Shown here piece after piece: positions 46,816 through 56,392 of a DNA stretch of 64,000 bases. The DNA is from Candidatus Nitrotoga arctica (GTDB taxonomy: Bacteria > Pseudomonadota > Gammaproteobacteria > Burkholderiales > Gallionellaceae). The DNA is taken from positions 3,224,001 through 3,288,000 of the forward strand of contig NZ_OU912926.1 in the NCBI RefSeq assembly GCF_918378365.1. The letters run 5' to 3'. Within the stretch, counting starts at the first letter, position 1; every line of letters begins with the position of its first letter. Made by a program: the position numbers and the translations under genes. The notes beneath the pieces are model-generated. The model worked only from the letters and a program-made list of their open reading frames with translations. It searched no databases and was not told the origin of the DNA.

Positions 46816-48136
46816 TTATTCATCACATGGCATATCCAGGTCATCGATAGGATTGGGAATATCAGCTAAAATTTCCTCTCGGTTGCAGTTCTTTAGAAAA
46901 AAGTATAGTGATGAATCGATTATCTTCATTACCTTTCCCCCACGGTCATAGTCAACGAAAGGCGGCTGAATTTTCTTTACAATTTGATGTTGTGTAATGT
47001 TATGCAAAAAGGCTCCAAGATCGCTCGATCTAACGTCGTCTGGCCGATGATGAATACTTCTGATCTCTTCAAGCAGCACTGCGCGCGAGAGTCCTTTTTG
47101 GATATCCTCGAATCTCTGCGTGAGAAGCAACTTAATAAAATAGTTGGGATAGGCCAGCGACGGTTTCCCCACTTTGCGTGCTGGTTCGTACTCGGATGTC
47201 CACGAACGACTCAAAATTTCGTATATGTCGTGCACCATAGTCTTGGGCTTTTTGTGTTAGCGCGACATCAAGGTTGCTTTGTTCGATGATGACACGCGAA
47301 TCGGTGGTTTCCAATATTCCGGCATTTAAGCAGCACAGCTTGCAGATTTCCTGCACCACGCCAACGCTATCGAACGATTCGCCTATGATTCTCTCACGAA
47401 CCTTAGAGAAATCGACGTTCAGTAACCGTTCGCCAGCTGCGATCACGCGATAGAAGTCGTCTCGATCCCACGGCTCCACAGGCACTTCAGTGATTCTATC
47501 TAGTAAATCCCCGTTGAACTGCGCGAGCCGATTAGCTTCTCGCCAAATGCCAAGAATAATGAAAGCGATATGGTGGTCTTGGAATATTCGAAGATCGTAG
47601 GCCAACGCCTCCTGAACATCGATGGATAGATAGTGGAAATTTTCAAGAACAATGAATTTCTGACACTTGCATGTATTTAGGAGCTCGGAAAGGTCCTGAG
47701 CCAATGAAAGGTTGTACTCAATATATTGCTCAGTCCGCTTTGTTTTGGACGTGCTAATGTCTGAGACCTCCGCGTCAACCCCGGTGTCGCCTAGAAACGG
47801 AATCTTAACTTTAAAGCCGGCGTCAACTTTTCCCCCATGCTCTAAACCTTCTTCGGTGGTCTCAGAGTCGATGTAACGAATGTTAAGTTGGCGCAGTATG
47901 GATTTGTAAATATCAACCGGCTTCGTTTGGGGCGAACATTCTACTTTTACATAGGATTCATTGGGCAGATGTTTAAGAATAAGAGAGGTTTTGCCCTGCT
48001 TCGATGAACCGTAAACGACCACCTCGTTGCTACTATGAAGAGCGGCTTTAAAACGTGCGTCAACAAGGTCGCGCTCAACATAGGAAAGCACTAGAGTGCT
48101 TTTGACTCCGAATACGTCGTCTGTTTTGTACTTCAT
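46816..48136 (-). pseudogene. P-loop NTPase (Orc1/STAND-like), frameshifted
   Basis: The first frame (48136 to 47132) has Walker A GSSKQGKTS (43-51), a Walker B-like KFIVLENFHYL and a sensor-like IAFIILGIWREANRL, an ATPase core of the Orc1/STAND kind. At about 47225-47245 the protein-like sequence moves to another frame. GARHIRNFE becomes noise, and VHDIYEILSRSWTSEYEPAR onward continues to the stop at 46816 with a winged-helix-like end (GGKVMKIIDSSLYFFLKN). One extra base explains it. The intact protein would have about 440 residues. AGGAG precedes the ATG. The family is not one I can name. Such lone ATPases often belong to defence or mobile DNA, but this is inference. Confidence 0.65.
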
Positions 48137-48160
48137 AGGAGTCTCCTAATAAATCCAACG

Positions 48161-48325
48161 AGGCTGTAGAAAACCCTCCGAGGATTCAGAAGGAGTGTTT
48201 GAAATATGATTTTGGGATTACTTTACCTCACCTTGTGCGTCGAAAACCCCATACAAGCGATTCTGAAGGGCCAAGCTTTCTGTTGTATATTATACATTCT
48301 CTCGAAATATGTTTTTCTACAGCCT
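48161..48325. mobile_element. 165-bp non-coding element with terminal inverted repeats (MITE-like)
   Basis: AGGCTGTAGAAAA at 48161-48173 is repeated exactly in inverse orientation at 48313-48325. The interior has no gene. Ends of this kind occur on insertion sequences, so this may be a deletion derivative moved in trans. No clear target duplication is visible. The right end touches the 3' end of the group II intron remnant. Confidence 0.45.
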
Positions 48326-48327
48326 AA

Positions 48328-48400
48328 ATCGGGATAGAAGAGGCCTCACCACCCCTCCCTCCAAAATCACCGTGCTTACGGCTCACGTACACGGTGGTTC
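48328..48400 (-). mobile_element. 3' end of a group II intron (domains V and VI), remnant
   Basis: On the minus strand, domain V can be folded at 48396-48368: CACCGTG-TACG-TGAGC-CGTA-AG-CACGGTG, with the characteristic two-base bulge (AG) on the 3' side. Domain VI follows (GGAGGGAGGGG ... CTTCTATCCCGAT) and ends in the ATCCCGAT typical of class C introns. No reverse-transcriptase gene or 5' end is found in the 450 bases upstream, so this is a deletion remnant. Confidence 0.6.
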
Positions 48401-48781
48401 GATGAATAAAATTCCTACCTTGCTACAAGAGCAGGTAGCCCAATACTGCTGAAGTACCACGAAGGCAAGGTCAAGCAAAGGAATCAAGTTTCGACATTTG
48501 GCTTAACTCAGCATTCCAGAGGGACGCGCCAAAAGCGGCACATCTCTCAATTCAAACGGTGCGCCGTGTCTGGCCGTTACTTTGCTGGTTACAAGCCTAT
48601 GGCCAGGTTTTTGCAAAGTCGAAAGCTAAGTAGAACGGCAAGGCAAATGCACAAAAACCGGGTATGAAACGCGGTGCATCTGAGGCAACTGAGTGAGGAG
48701 GCAATTGAATTGGACCGCCACAACTATAGCGGTTTAGTTAAAAGAACATTAGGCCATTGACCAAATTTATAAACGTTCGGG
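48401..48781. other. Non-coding stretch upstream of the OYE gene
   Basis: It holds no intact gene. Minus-strand bases 48500-48600 read as PFELRDVPLLARPSGMLS and stop, a string I associate with spurious frames around mobile DNA. It may be an internal part of the intron remnant or another decayed element. Confidence 0.3.
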
Positions 48782-48809
48782 TTGATGAGCCAATAGAACA
48801 AGCTATAAT
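48782..48809 (+). promoter_or_regulatory. Promoter of the OYE gene
   Basis: TTGATG (48782-48787) and a perfect TATAAT (48804-48809) are spaced by 16 bases, 36 bases before the ATG at 48846. Confidence 0.5.
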
Positions 48810-48845
48810 AACTTTCTCTTTAAAGTATCTAACGACGACAAACTC

Positions 48846-50177
48846 ATGCCAAACGACGACAAACTCATACCTAGTACCGACCAGCCTATGCCTGTTACCG
48901 GCAAGGCGTCTAAAAAAGACATACCCATGATTCCGATGAGTGACTGGGATATTGATGACAATCCTCCCATGGTTCCCGCTTATCCCGATGTTCCCAAGGC
49001 TCTCAACGAGAACCCCAATCTAGTCGCTGACCCCAGAAATTATCCAAAGAAAAAACCAGTCAAACGTGAATCCAGCCCTTCCGGGTGGACAGATATGTCA
49101 CATATTCTGCCGCCGGAAATACATCCCTTGTATAGAAAGGGATGGCTCGGCGCGCTTGAGCTGAATAACCGAGTTGTTATGGCGCCAATGACCCGCAGCC
49201 GGGCTGCACTAGGCAATGTACCGAATGCGATGAATGCAATGTACTACTCTCAACGCTGTTGTGCTGGCCTGATCATTTCCGAACCCACTCAAGTTTCTGC
49301 TCAAGGAATTGGTTATCCGGGTACACCGGGCATAACCACCCGCGAACAGATAGACGGCTGGAAAATGGTGACTGCCCACGTTTCCAGAACGGGAGGCAAG
49401 ATTTTTATGAACCTATCACATGTTGGACGGATCTCGCATCCCTCGCTGCAGCCATTCCAAAGTTTGCCAGTCGCGCCCTCTGCTATTCAGCCGGCAGGGG
49501 AGGTTTTCACACCACAAGGAATGGGGCCCTTCGTTACGCCCCGTGCGCTTGAAATTGCTGAGATGGCGGGTATCGTCGAGCAATATAGGCAAGCTGCGCT
49601 TAATGCCGAAGAAGCATGGCTGGACGGCATAGAAATCGATGCCGCGAATGGATATCTGCTCGACCAATTTTTGCGAGATAGCACGAATCAACGGACGGAC
49701 GAGTACGGTGGCCCAATCGAGAATCGCAGTCGCTTGCTGTTTGAAGTCATTCAGGCAGTATGCAGTGTGTATCCATCGCAAAAAGTCGGCGTCCGTCTGT
49801 CCCCAGTCAACCCGTTAAACGATATTTTCGATTCGACACCGCAAGAGACCTTCGAATACGTCGCCGAACAATTGAATCGTTTCGATCTGGCTTACATACA
49901 TGTAGTTGAAGAACATCCTTCAACATTCGATTTTAAGCGCCTACGAACCTTATTCAGAGGTAAATACATAGCAAATGGCGGTTACGATGCAGCACGTGCC
50001 GAGGCGGCGATTGTTGAGAAGACCGCTGATTTCGTATCATTCGGCGCTCTCTTTATTGCCAACCCAGATTTACTATTGCGGTTGCGGGAACGCAGAGATT
50101 ACAACGCACCAGATGTAGCAACGTTCTATGGCGGCGATACAGCTGGCTACATCGATTATCCATCGTTGCCATTTTAG
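48846..50177 (+). CDS. Old Yellow Enzyme-family FMN oxidoreductase with N-terminal extension
   Basis: The protein has 443 residues. Residues 90-430 are an NADH:flavin oxidoreductase barrel (ELNNRVVMAPMTRSRA, LSHVGRISHPS, FLRDSTNQRTDEYGG, FGALFIANPDL). OYE enzymes reduce activated C=C bonds with FMN. The substrate-binding pair of OYE1 (His191/Asn194, in EIHSANGYLL) is here Asp265/Asn268 in EIDAANGYLL, and the proton-donor Tyr270 is kept. The first 85 residues are a Pro/Asp-rich, probably unstructured extension not usual for the family. A 20-base imperfect repeat offset by 21 bases overlaps the start. It is flanked by mobile-DNA remains and a pseudogene. Confidence 0.85.
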   Translation: MPNDDKLIPSTDQPMPVTGKASKKDIPMIPMSDWDIDDNPPMVPAYPDVPKALNENPNLVADPRNYPKKKPVKRESSPSGWTDMSHILPPEIHPLYRKGWLGALELNNRVVMAPMTRSRAALGNVPNAMNAMYYSQRCCAGLIISEPTQVSAQGIGYPGTPGITTREQIDGWKMVTAHVSRTGGKIFMNLSHVGRISHPSLQPFQSLPVAPSAIQPAGEVFTPQGMGPFVTPRALEIAEMAGIVEQYRQAALNAEEAWLDGIEIDAANGYLLDQFLRDSTNQRTDEYGGPIENRSRLLFEVIQAVCSVYPSQKVGVRLSPVNPLNDIFDSTPQETFEYVAEQLNRFDLAYIHVVEEHPSTFDFKRLRTLFRGKYIANGGYDAARAEAAIVEKTADFVSFGALFIANPDLLLRLRERRDYNAPDVATFYGGDTAGYIDYPSLPF

Positions 50178-50222
50178 TGTCGCAGTAATAAGGAGAGTTG
50201 TGTTTAGTCGAGGTAAGTGATT

Positions 50223-50262
50223 ACTCAATATCAAACATCAAAGGGGATGTTTTTAAATATTG
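50223..50262. terminator. Long hairpin downstream of the OYE gene
   Basis: ACTCAATAT ... ATATTGAGT with an inner ACATC/GATGT stem forms an extended hairpin about 50 bases after the stop codon. It lacks a clean T-run, so it may be a weak terminator or an RNA-stabilising structure. Confidence 0.35.
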
Positions 50263-50382
50263 AGTTCCTATGCACTAAACATCTCTGATGGCAGAGGAAT
50301 GCTCAGGGGAGCTGGGAGCAAGTGAATGAACAGAGATTTTAGGCTCCCGCTCAGCCTGTCAACCTAACAATTTCACAAGCTC

Positions 50383-50757
50383 ATGAATTCGATAACGACA
50401 AAAGCAAACTTGATTAAAAATGTTGTCATTGTGGCGGCAATATTATTCGCTCTCTGCGCTCTTTATCTGTGGTTTGCTTTTACCTGGAGCTATTCAACTG
50501 GTGAACGAGCTGGATATGTTCAAAAATTTTAAAAAACAGGATGGGTATGTAAAACATGGGAAGGTGAATTAAGTATGATGTCTCTTCCTGGTCAAGTCCC
50601 TGAAAAATTCCACTTCACTGTCAGAAATAATACCGTTGCTGAAAAGATCAATCAAAGTCTCGGTAAAAAAATAGCTCTCAATTACGATCAATACAAAGGG
50701 CTTCCAACAAGTTGTTTCGGTAATACGGAGTTTTTGTTTCCAATGTTAAAAATATAG
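50383..50757 (+). pseudogene. Small membrane protein with in-frame stop (TAA at 50530-50532)
   Basis: One continuous frame encodes a membrane helix (about residues 11-35: NVVIVAAILFALCALYLWFA), then SYSTGERAGYVQKF, a TAA as codon 50, and then KTGWVCKTWEGELSMMSLPG and PEKFHFTVRNNTVAEKINQS to TAG. From memory, relatives have a conserved protein of about 120 residues with KFSKxGW at this place, so one base change (Ser TCA to TAA) has broken the gene. Function is unknown. A restart at ATG 50575 would make 60 residues without the helix and has no good ribosome site. Confidence 0.6.
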
Positions 50758-50783
50758 AATAAATTTTTTTAACCATGGCGGAT

Positions 50784-51878
50784 TCAAGAACCAACCACAA
50801 CAGTTAATGTTTAGTCGCGAATTTAGCGAATTCCATATTGAGCAGGAGCTCGTTGTAAACCGCTACGGGTGTTCGAAATCCGAGCGATTTCCTCGGACGT
50901 GTATTTAAACTCCAAGCAATTTCATCCAACTGTTCTTGCGTGTAGGTCGACAGGTCTACTCCCTTCGGCAAATACTGGCGCAGCAGTCCGTTCGTATTTT
51001 CGTTCAAGCCGCGTTGCCACGGGCTGTGCGGGTCGCAGAAGTAAACCGCCATACCCGTTCGTTCAGTCAGTTGCACGTGTTTGCTCATCTCGCGCCCCTG
51101 ATCGTAGGTGAAGGTCTTGCGTAGCTCTGGCGGAATTGCACTGAGCGCTTCACTGAAACCGTCCAGGGCAGATTGCGCCGTGCCATCAGCCATTTTGGCT
51201 AACACCACCAGTAATGTAGTGCGTTCGACCAGCGTGCCGACTGAGGAACGGTTCATCGCACCTTTGATCATGTCGGCTTCCCAGTGCCCCGCTATCAAAC
51301 GATCCGCCACTTCCGGCGGACGCAGGTGGATGCTCTGCATTTCTGCGATATGTCCGCGACCATCTGGAGCACGGGTCTTGGAACGGCGCTTGTCACGACT
51401 CCAGCGTAAGCTGGCAATCAATTCACGGCGCAGTTCACCACGCGGCATGGCGTAAAGGGTGTGGTAAATCGTTTCATGGCTTACACGTTGTGAAGGCTGA
51501 TCTGGGTACATACTTTTAAGTGTGCCTGCAATTTGCTCAGGTGACCATTTCTTCTTGAGATGTTCCTTCACAACTTCAAACAACGGATTCCCCTCCACGA
51601 GCTTCAATGGCCTACGGGGCTTGATTCGCAAACGGCGTGCCTGTTCGCCAGCCAAGGAGGCAACGTAGCCAGACTCACATCCCAAATCTCGTGCAATCTC
51701 GTTTGAGATAGTGCTTGGCGAGCGTTTCAAGAATCGCCCAATTTCCCTCAGTCCACTTCCTTCTCGTTTCATTAGCATAATCGTCGCGCGCTCTTCAGCA
51801 TTCAACTGCTTGTAATGCTTTCCTGATTTCTCCATTCCAACACCTTAACCTCTCCAAGGTGTTGCGGTTGGTTATTGA
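50784..51878 (-). mobile_element. Intact IS30-family insertion sequence
   Basis: The roughly 1095-bp element has terminal inverted repeats TCAAGAACCAACCACAACA (left) and TCAATAACCAACCGCAACA (right, read inward). The single transposase gene is intact. It lies between the small pseudogene and metK. The target duplication is not clear. Confidence 0.82.
50804..51835 (-). CDS. IS30-family transposase
   Basis: The 343-residue transposase has an N-terminal HTH (LNAEERATIMLMKREGSGLR, EIGRFLKRSPSTISNEIARD) and the DDE domain, with Asp in HWEADMIKGA, Asp in FTYDQGREM, and Glu in GLNENTNGLLRQYLP. The C terminus LNTRPRKSLGFRTPVAVY is diagnostic. It is complete, and the C-terminal relic at 11.5 kb belongs to the same family. 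Confidence 0.95.
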   Translation of the reverse strand: MEKSGKHYKQLNAEERATIMLMKREGSGLREIGRFLKRSPSTISNEIARDLGCESGYVASLAGEQARRLRIKPRRPLKLVEGNPLFEVVKEHLKKKWSPEQIAGTLKSMYPDQPSQRVSHETIYHTLYAMPRGELRRELIASLRWSRDKRRSKTRAPDGRGHIAEMQSIHLRPPEVADRLIAGHWEADMIKGAMNRSSVGTLVERTTLLVVLAKMADGTAQSALDGFSEALSAIPPELRKTFTYDQGREMSKHVQLTERTGMAVYFCDPHSPWQRGLNENTNGLLRQYLPKGVDLSTYTQEQLDEIAWSLNTRPRKSLGFRTPVAVYNELLLNMEFAKFATKH

Positions 51879-51936
51879 GCGCGCCCATTCTTAAGCCTGC
51901 GCTTGACGAAACCCTTCGTAATTAATTTGCTGAGAT

Positions 51937-53100
51937 TTATAGCCCAGCCTCAGCTCGCAGGGCAGATGCCTTATCTGTTGCTTCCCAGGTAAATCCTGGT
52001 TCTTCACGGCCGAAGTGGCCATAGGCAGCAGTACTGGTATAAATTGGGCGCAATAGATCGAGCATTTGCACAATACCTTTTGGCCGCAGGTCAAAATGTT
52101 TTTTTACCAACTCCGCAATCTTTTCGTCAGAAATTTTTCCAGTGCCATAACTGGTGACCCACACACTGGTGGGCAGAGCCACGCCAATCGCGTAGGAAAT
52201 CTGGATCAGGCACTTGCTGGCCAAACCAGCAGCTACAATATTCTTGGCGATATAACGACCAGCGTAGGCCGCTGAACGATCTACTTTGGATGGATCCTTG
52301 CCGGAAAATGCACCCCCGCCGTGCGGAGCGGAACCCCCATAGGTGTCCACAATAATTTTGCGCCCTGTCAAGCCGCAATCACCTTGCGGGCCACCGATCA
52401 CAAAACGGCCAGTCGGATTTACCAAATACTTAATGTCGCCTTTGATTAGTTCCTGCGGTAGCACGGGCTTGATAATATCTTCAATTACAGCTTCACGAAT
52501 GGTCTCTAACGACATTTCAGGGGAGTGCTGAGTAGATAACAATACCGTGTCAATGGAGTGTGGCTTGCCATCCTCATAACGGATAGTAACTTGCGCTTTA
52601 GCATCCGGACGCAACCAATTAAGGCGGCCATCACGGCGAAGTTGCGACTGACGCTCGACCACGCGATGCGCCAGATAAATCGGTAGCGGCATCAACGTTG
52701 GTGTTTCATCGCAAGCGTAACCGAACATCAGACCTTGATCGCCTGCCCCCTGATCCATGTATTCATGAGATGCGCGATCAACGCCTTGAGCGATGTCCGG
52801 ACTTTGCTTGTCATAAGCAACCAGCACGGCACAACCTTTGTAGTCTATGCCATATTCGGTATTATCATAGCCAATGCGCTTGATGCAATCGCGCGCCACG
52901 TTGATATAGTCCACATTAGCGCTGGTGGTTATTTCACCGGCAAGTACCACGAGGCCTGTGTTGACTAATGTCTCAGCGGCTACTCGCGCATAGGGGTCTT
53001 GCGCTAGAATAGCATCCAAAATGGAATCGGAAATTTGATCCGCAACTTTGTCGGGATGGCCTTCAGATACTGATTCGGATGTAAACAGAAATTCGCTCAT
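51937..53100 (-). CDS. metK: S-adenosylmethionine synthetase
   Basis: MetK makes SAM from methionine and ATP. The 387-residue protein has [31 protein letters not shown] (ATP motif) and the P-loop-like [23 protein letters not shown]-like -10 box occurs on the minus strand at 53142-53137. No SAM riboswitch is recognisable in the 70-base leader. It is divergent from the acyltransferase gene. Confidence 0.96.
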   Translation of the reverse strand: MSEFLFTSESVSEGHPDKVADQISDSILDAILAQDPYARVAAETLVNTGLVVLAGEITTSANVDYINVARDCIKRIGYDNTEYGIDYKGCAVLVAYDKQSPDIAQGVDRASHEYMDQGAGDQGLMFGYACDETPTLMPLPIYLAHRVVERQSQLRRDGRLNWLRPDAKAQVTIRYEDGKPHSIDTVLLSTQHSPEMSLETIREAVIEDIIKPVLPQELIKGDIKYLVNPTGRFVIGGPQGDCGLTGRKIIVDTYGGSAPHGGGAFSGKDPSKVDRSAAYAGRYIAKNIVAAGLASKCLIQISYAIGVALPTSVWVTSYGTGKISDEKIAELVKKHFDLRPKGIVQMLDLLRPIYTSTAAYGHFGREEPGFTWEATDKASALRAEAGL

Positions 53101-53169
53101 AGCGCTCCATGGTAGGGTTGGTTGAGAAAGTAATTCATTATAGCAATAACTCGGTTGTAATTAGCCCCC

Positions 53170-54054
53170 ATGATATCTTCCCTTGTAGCCTGGTTATTCA
53201 ATTTGATAGCACGTTTGCCGCTGAGTGCGTTACATCGTCTAGGAGCCGCGCTGGGCAGATTGACTTATCGTCTGTCCGATAAGTATGCCGAACGGATGCG
53301 CGAAAATCTCGGTCATGCATGGAAAGGACGTCCCCAAGCAGATTTTCGCAAGGTGTTGAACGCCAGCATAGTTGAAACTGGCAAGGGGGCGGCCGAGTTG
53401 CTGTGGATTTGGTGCCGACCGCTAGCAGAGGTGACCGCCAGCGTCAAAGCATGCTATGGCTGGGAGCATATCGAAGCGGCACGTGCACGTGGCAAGGGGG
53501 TAATTTTTTTAACGCCCCACTTGGGATGTTTCGATGTATCAGCCCTATATGTCGCTGAACACATGCCACTCACCGTACTGTATCGCCCTCCTAAGTTAAT
53601 TTGGCTAGAGCATGTGATGCGTAGCGGTCGCGAACGAGCCCAATTGCGGCTAGCGCGTACCGATGTGGGCGGGGTGCGCCAGCTATATAAAGCACTCAAG
53701 CGGGCTGAAGCAATAGGGCTTTTGCCCGATCAGGTGCCCGGCAATGGAGAGGGAGAATGGGCAGATTTCTTTGGGCGACCCGCCTACACCATGACGTTGA
53801 TTGGGCGCTTGGTGAAATCCAGCGGCGCCTCGGTAGTGATGACATCCGCCGAACGATTGACGCATGGGTCGGGATATATCCTACGTTTCACGCCACTCGA
53901 TTTCGTTGTTGATTTACCCATAAGCAGGCAGGTCAATGCGGCACTGGAAGAGTTGGTGCTCATGAATCCTGCACAATATTTGTGGAGTTATAATCGTTAC
54001 AAGATTCCAGCAGGCATTAAGCCAGCCATCACGCAAGACGTGAATCCAATATGA
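53170..54054 (+). CDS. LpxL/HtrB-family lipid A acyltransferase (first of two)
   Basis: This 294-residue inner-membrane enzyme has one N-terminal helix and the catalytic HxxxxD motif (PHLGCFD, following VIFLT). It adds a secondary acyl chain to lipid A precursors. The LLPDQVPGNGEGEWADFFGR motif and the C-terminal PAQYLWSYNRYKIP are typical. The second paralogue starts four bases before its stop, so they are cotranscribed and probably act in sequence (LpxL- and LpxM-like). Which is which cannot be decided. Confidence 0.88.
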   Translation: MISSLVAWLFNLIARLPLSALHRLGAALGRLTYRLSDKYAERMRENLGHAWKGRPQADFRKVLNASIVETGKGAAELLWIWCRPLAEVTASVKACYGWEHIEAARARGKGVIFLTPHLGCFDVSALYVAEHMPLTVLYRPPKLIWLEHVMRSGRERAQLRLARTDVGGVRQLYKALKRAEAIGLLPDQVPGNGEGEWADFFGRPAYTMTLIGRLVKSSGASVVMTSAERLTHGSGYILRFTPLDFVVDLPISRQVNAALEELVLMNPAQYLWSYNRYKIPAGIKPAITQDVNPI

Positions 54055-54923
54055 TGGTGCGTTTTGGTGTTTTTCTGCTGTGGCTACTGCATTTCCTTCC
54101 ATACCGACTGCAAGGGTGGATCGGTAATGCCCTGGGAACGCTGCTTTATCTGTTTACAGCCAGGCGGCGGCGCGTGGCACGTATCAATTTGCGTTTATGT
54201 TTCCCCGAATTGAGCGAAGCAGCGAGATCGCGGCTAATACGACAGAATTTTAACGCCTTCGGTCGCAGCATTGTGGAGCGAGGTATTTTATGGTGGAGCA
54301 GCCGCGAGCGCATCCAGAAGTTGATACGGGTTGAAGGAGCGGAGCATTTTCAAAACGCACTCGGCAATCCACTGATATTGCTTACGGCACATTTTGCCGC
54401 TCTGGATGTCGGCGGAGCCTGGATTACCCAGTATACGGATGGGGTTAGTGTGTACTCCAAACAAAAAAATACTTACATGCAAAACTTGGTGTTGCAGAAA
54501 CGCGCGCGTTTCGGCAAGCAACTGTTATATGCGCGACAAGCGGGGATGCGCCCGGTAGTAAAGTCATTACGCGAGTGTCGGCCATTTTATTATTTTACGG
54601 ATCAAGATTGGACCACCAAGGATGGTGTGTTCGTTCCATTCTTTGGCATACCCGCAGCTACGTTGGCGACTCTGCCTCGCCTGATAACAATGACTAACGC
54701 AAAAGTGGTACCGTGTATTACACGAGTATTGCCGGATTATCAAGGGTATGAGGTGCGCTTCTATCCCGCGTGGGAAAACTATCCTACCGATGATTTAATA
54801 GCCGATACCCGCCGCATCAACGAATTCATCGAACAGCGAGTGCGGGAAATGCCGGAACAATATTTCTGGCTGCACAGACGATTTAAAACTCGGCCCGAGG
54901 GCGAAGAAAGTTTTTACAAATGA
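54051..54923 (+). CDS. LpxL/LpxM-family lipid A acyltransferase (second of two)
   Basis: This 290-residue paralogue of the preceding gene has the HxxxxD motif in [31 protein letters not shown] and the C-terminal [15 protein letters not shown]. It overlaps both neighbours by four bases, making a three-gene transcript with ubiD. Only modest similarity to the first copy is visible, so it is not a recent duplicate. Confidence 0.88.
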   Translation: MMVRFGVFLLWLLHFLPYRLQGWIGNALGTLLYLFTARRRRVARINLRLCFPELSEAARSRLIRQNFNAFGRSIVERGILWWSSRERIQKLIRVEGAEHFQNALGNPLILLTAHFAALDVGGAWITQYTDGVSVYSKQKNTYMQNLVLQKRARFGKQLLYARQAGMRPVVKSLRECRPFYYFTDQDWTTKDGVFVPFFGIPAATLATLPRLITMTNAKVVPCITRVLPDYQGYEVRFYPAWENYPTDDLIADTRRINEFIEQRVREMPEQYFWLHRRFKTRPEGEESFYK

Positions 54924-56383
54924 AATATCGTGACCTGCGCGATTTTATCTCGCAATTAGAAAAACTGGGTGAACTCAAGCACGTGATTACGTCAGTTTCT
55001 CCCTATCTGGAGATGACGGAAATCTGCGACCGCGTGTTGCATGCACAAGGTCCTGCTGTGCTGTTTGATAATCCTGCGGGGCACAACATGCCAGTTCTGG
55101 CGAATTTATTTGGCACACCACACCGCGTGGCATTGGGCATGGGTGAGGAAAGCGTAACGGCATTGCGCGAAGTAGGTAAATTGCTGGCTTACCTGAAAGA
55201 ACCCGAGCCGCCCAAAGGTTTGAAAGATGCCTGGAACAAGTGGCCGATATTAAAGCAGGTATTAAATATGACGCCCAAGGTAGTTTCGAGCGCTGCCTGT
55301 CAGGAAGTCGTATGGGAAGGCAGCGAAGTAGACCTGAGCAGGCTGCCCATACAAACTTGCTGGCCAGGAGATGTAGCACCACTGATTAGCTGGGGGCTGG
55401 TGGTTACCCGTGGCCCCAACAAACCGCGCCAGAATCTTGGTATTTACCGCCAGCAGGTGATCGCGCCCAACAAAGTCATTATGCGCTGGCTGGCGCATCG
55501 CGGAGGAGCGCTGGATTTTCAGGAGTGGTGCAAAACGTATCCGGGCCAGCCGTTTCCCCTGGCAGTGGTGATCGGTGCCGACCCGGCTACCATTTTAGGC
55601 GCGGTCACCCCAGTGCCGGACAGCTTGTCTGAATATCAATTTGCCGGCTTATTACGGGGATCGAAAACCGAATTGGTTAAATGTATCGGTAACAGTTTAC
55701 AAGTGCCTGCCAGCGCCGAGATCGTGCTTGAAGGAATAATTCACCCCCATGATATCGCGCTGGAAGGCCCGTTTGGTGACCATACTGGTTATTACAATGA
55801 GCAGGAAAAATTTCCGGTATTCACCATTGAGCGCATCACCATGCGTCGCAATCCCATTTATCACTCCACCTATACCGGCAAACCGCCAGATGAGCCAGCC
55901 ATTTTGGGCGTGGCATTGAACGAAGTGTTCGTACCACTTCTACAGAAGCAGTTTCCCGAAATTTCGGATTTTTACCTGCCGCCGGAAGGCTGTTCTTATC
56001 GTCTGGCAATTGTATCCATGAAGAAGCAGTATCCGGGACATGCCAAGCGCGTGATGTTCGGCATCTGGTCCTATCTGCGCCAGTTCATGTATACCAAGTT
56101 CATCATCGTGGTGGATGACGACATCGATATCCGTAAATGGCAGGAAGTCATCTGGGCGATCACCACACGCGTCGATCCCACACGCGACACACTCCTGGTG
56201 GACAATACACCTATTGATTATCTGGACTTCGCCAGCCCGGTATCCGGCCTAGGCAGCAAGATGGGACTGGATGCGACCAACAAATGGCCGGGTGAAACGC
56301 AACGCGAGTGGGGCACGCCCATTGCGATGGACGACGCAACCAAACGCCGTGTAGATGCAATGTGGGTGGAGCTTGGCTTGTAG
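54920..56383 (+). CDS. ubiD: 4-hydroxy-3-polyprenylbenzoate decarboxylase
   Basis: UbiD removes the carboxyl group in ubiquinone synthesis using prenyl-FMN from UbiX. The 487-residue length and the motifs [59 protein letters not shown] and [20 protein letters not shown] match the family. It overlaps the upstream acyltransferase by four bases. The partner gene ubiX is 25 kb away. Confidence 0.96.
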   Translation: MKYRDLRDFISQLEKLGELKHVITSVSPYLEMTEICDRVLHAQGPAVLFDNPAGHNMPVLANLFGTPHRVALGMGEESVTALREVGKLLAYLKEPEPPKGLKDAWNKWPILKQVLNMTPKVVSSAACQEVVWEGSEVDLSRLPIQTCWPGDVAPLISWGLVVTRGPNKPRQNLGIYRQQVIAPNKVIMRWLAHRGGALDFQEWCKTYPGQPFPLAVVIGADPATILGAVTPVPDSLSEYQFAGLLRGSKTELVKCIGNSLQVPASAEIVLEGIIHPHDIALEGPFGDHTGYYNEQEKFPVFTIERITMRRNPIYHSTYTGKPPDEPAILGVALNEVFVPLLQKQFPEISDFYLPPEGCSYRLAIVSMKKQYPGHAKRVMFGIWSYLRQFMYTKFIIVVDDDIDIRKWQEVIWAITTRVDPTRDTLLVDNTPIDYLDFASPVSGLGSKMGLDATNKWPGETQREWGTPIAMDDATKRRVDAMWVELGL

Positions 56384-56392
56384 TTGCCCGTA

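Noticed and set aside
53101..53169. Possible SAM riboswitch upstream of metK
   Set aside because: The leader is only about 70 bases and shows none of the conserved SAM aptamer pieces.
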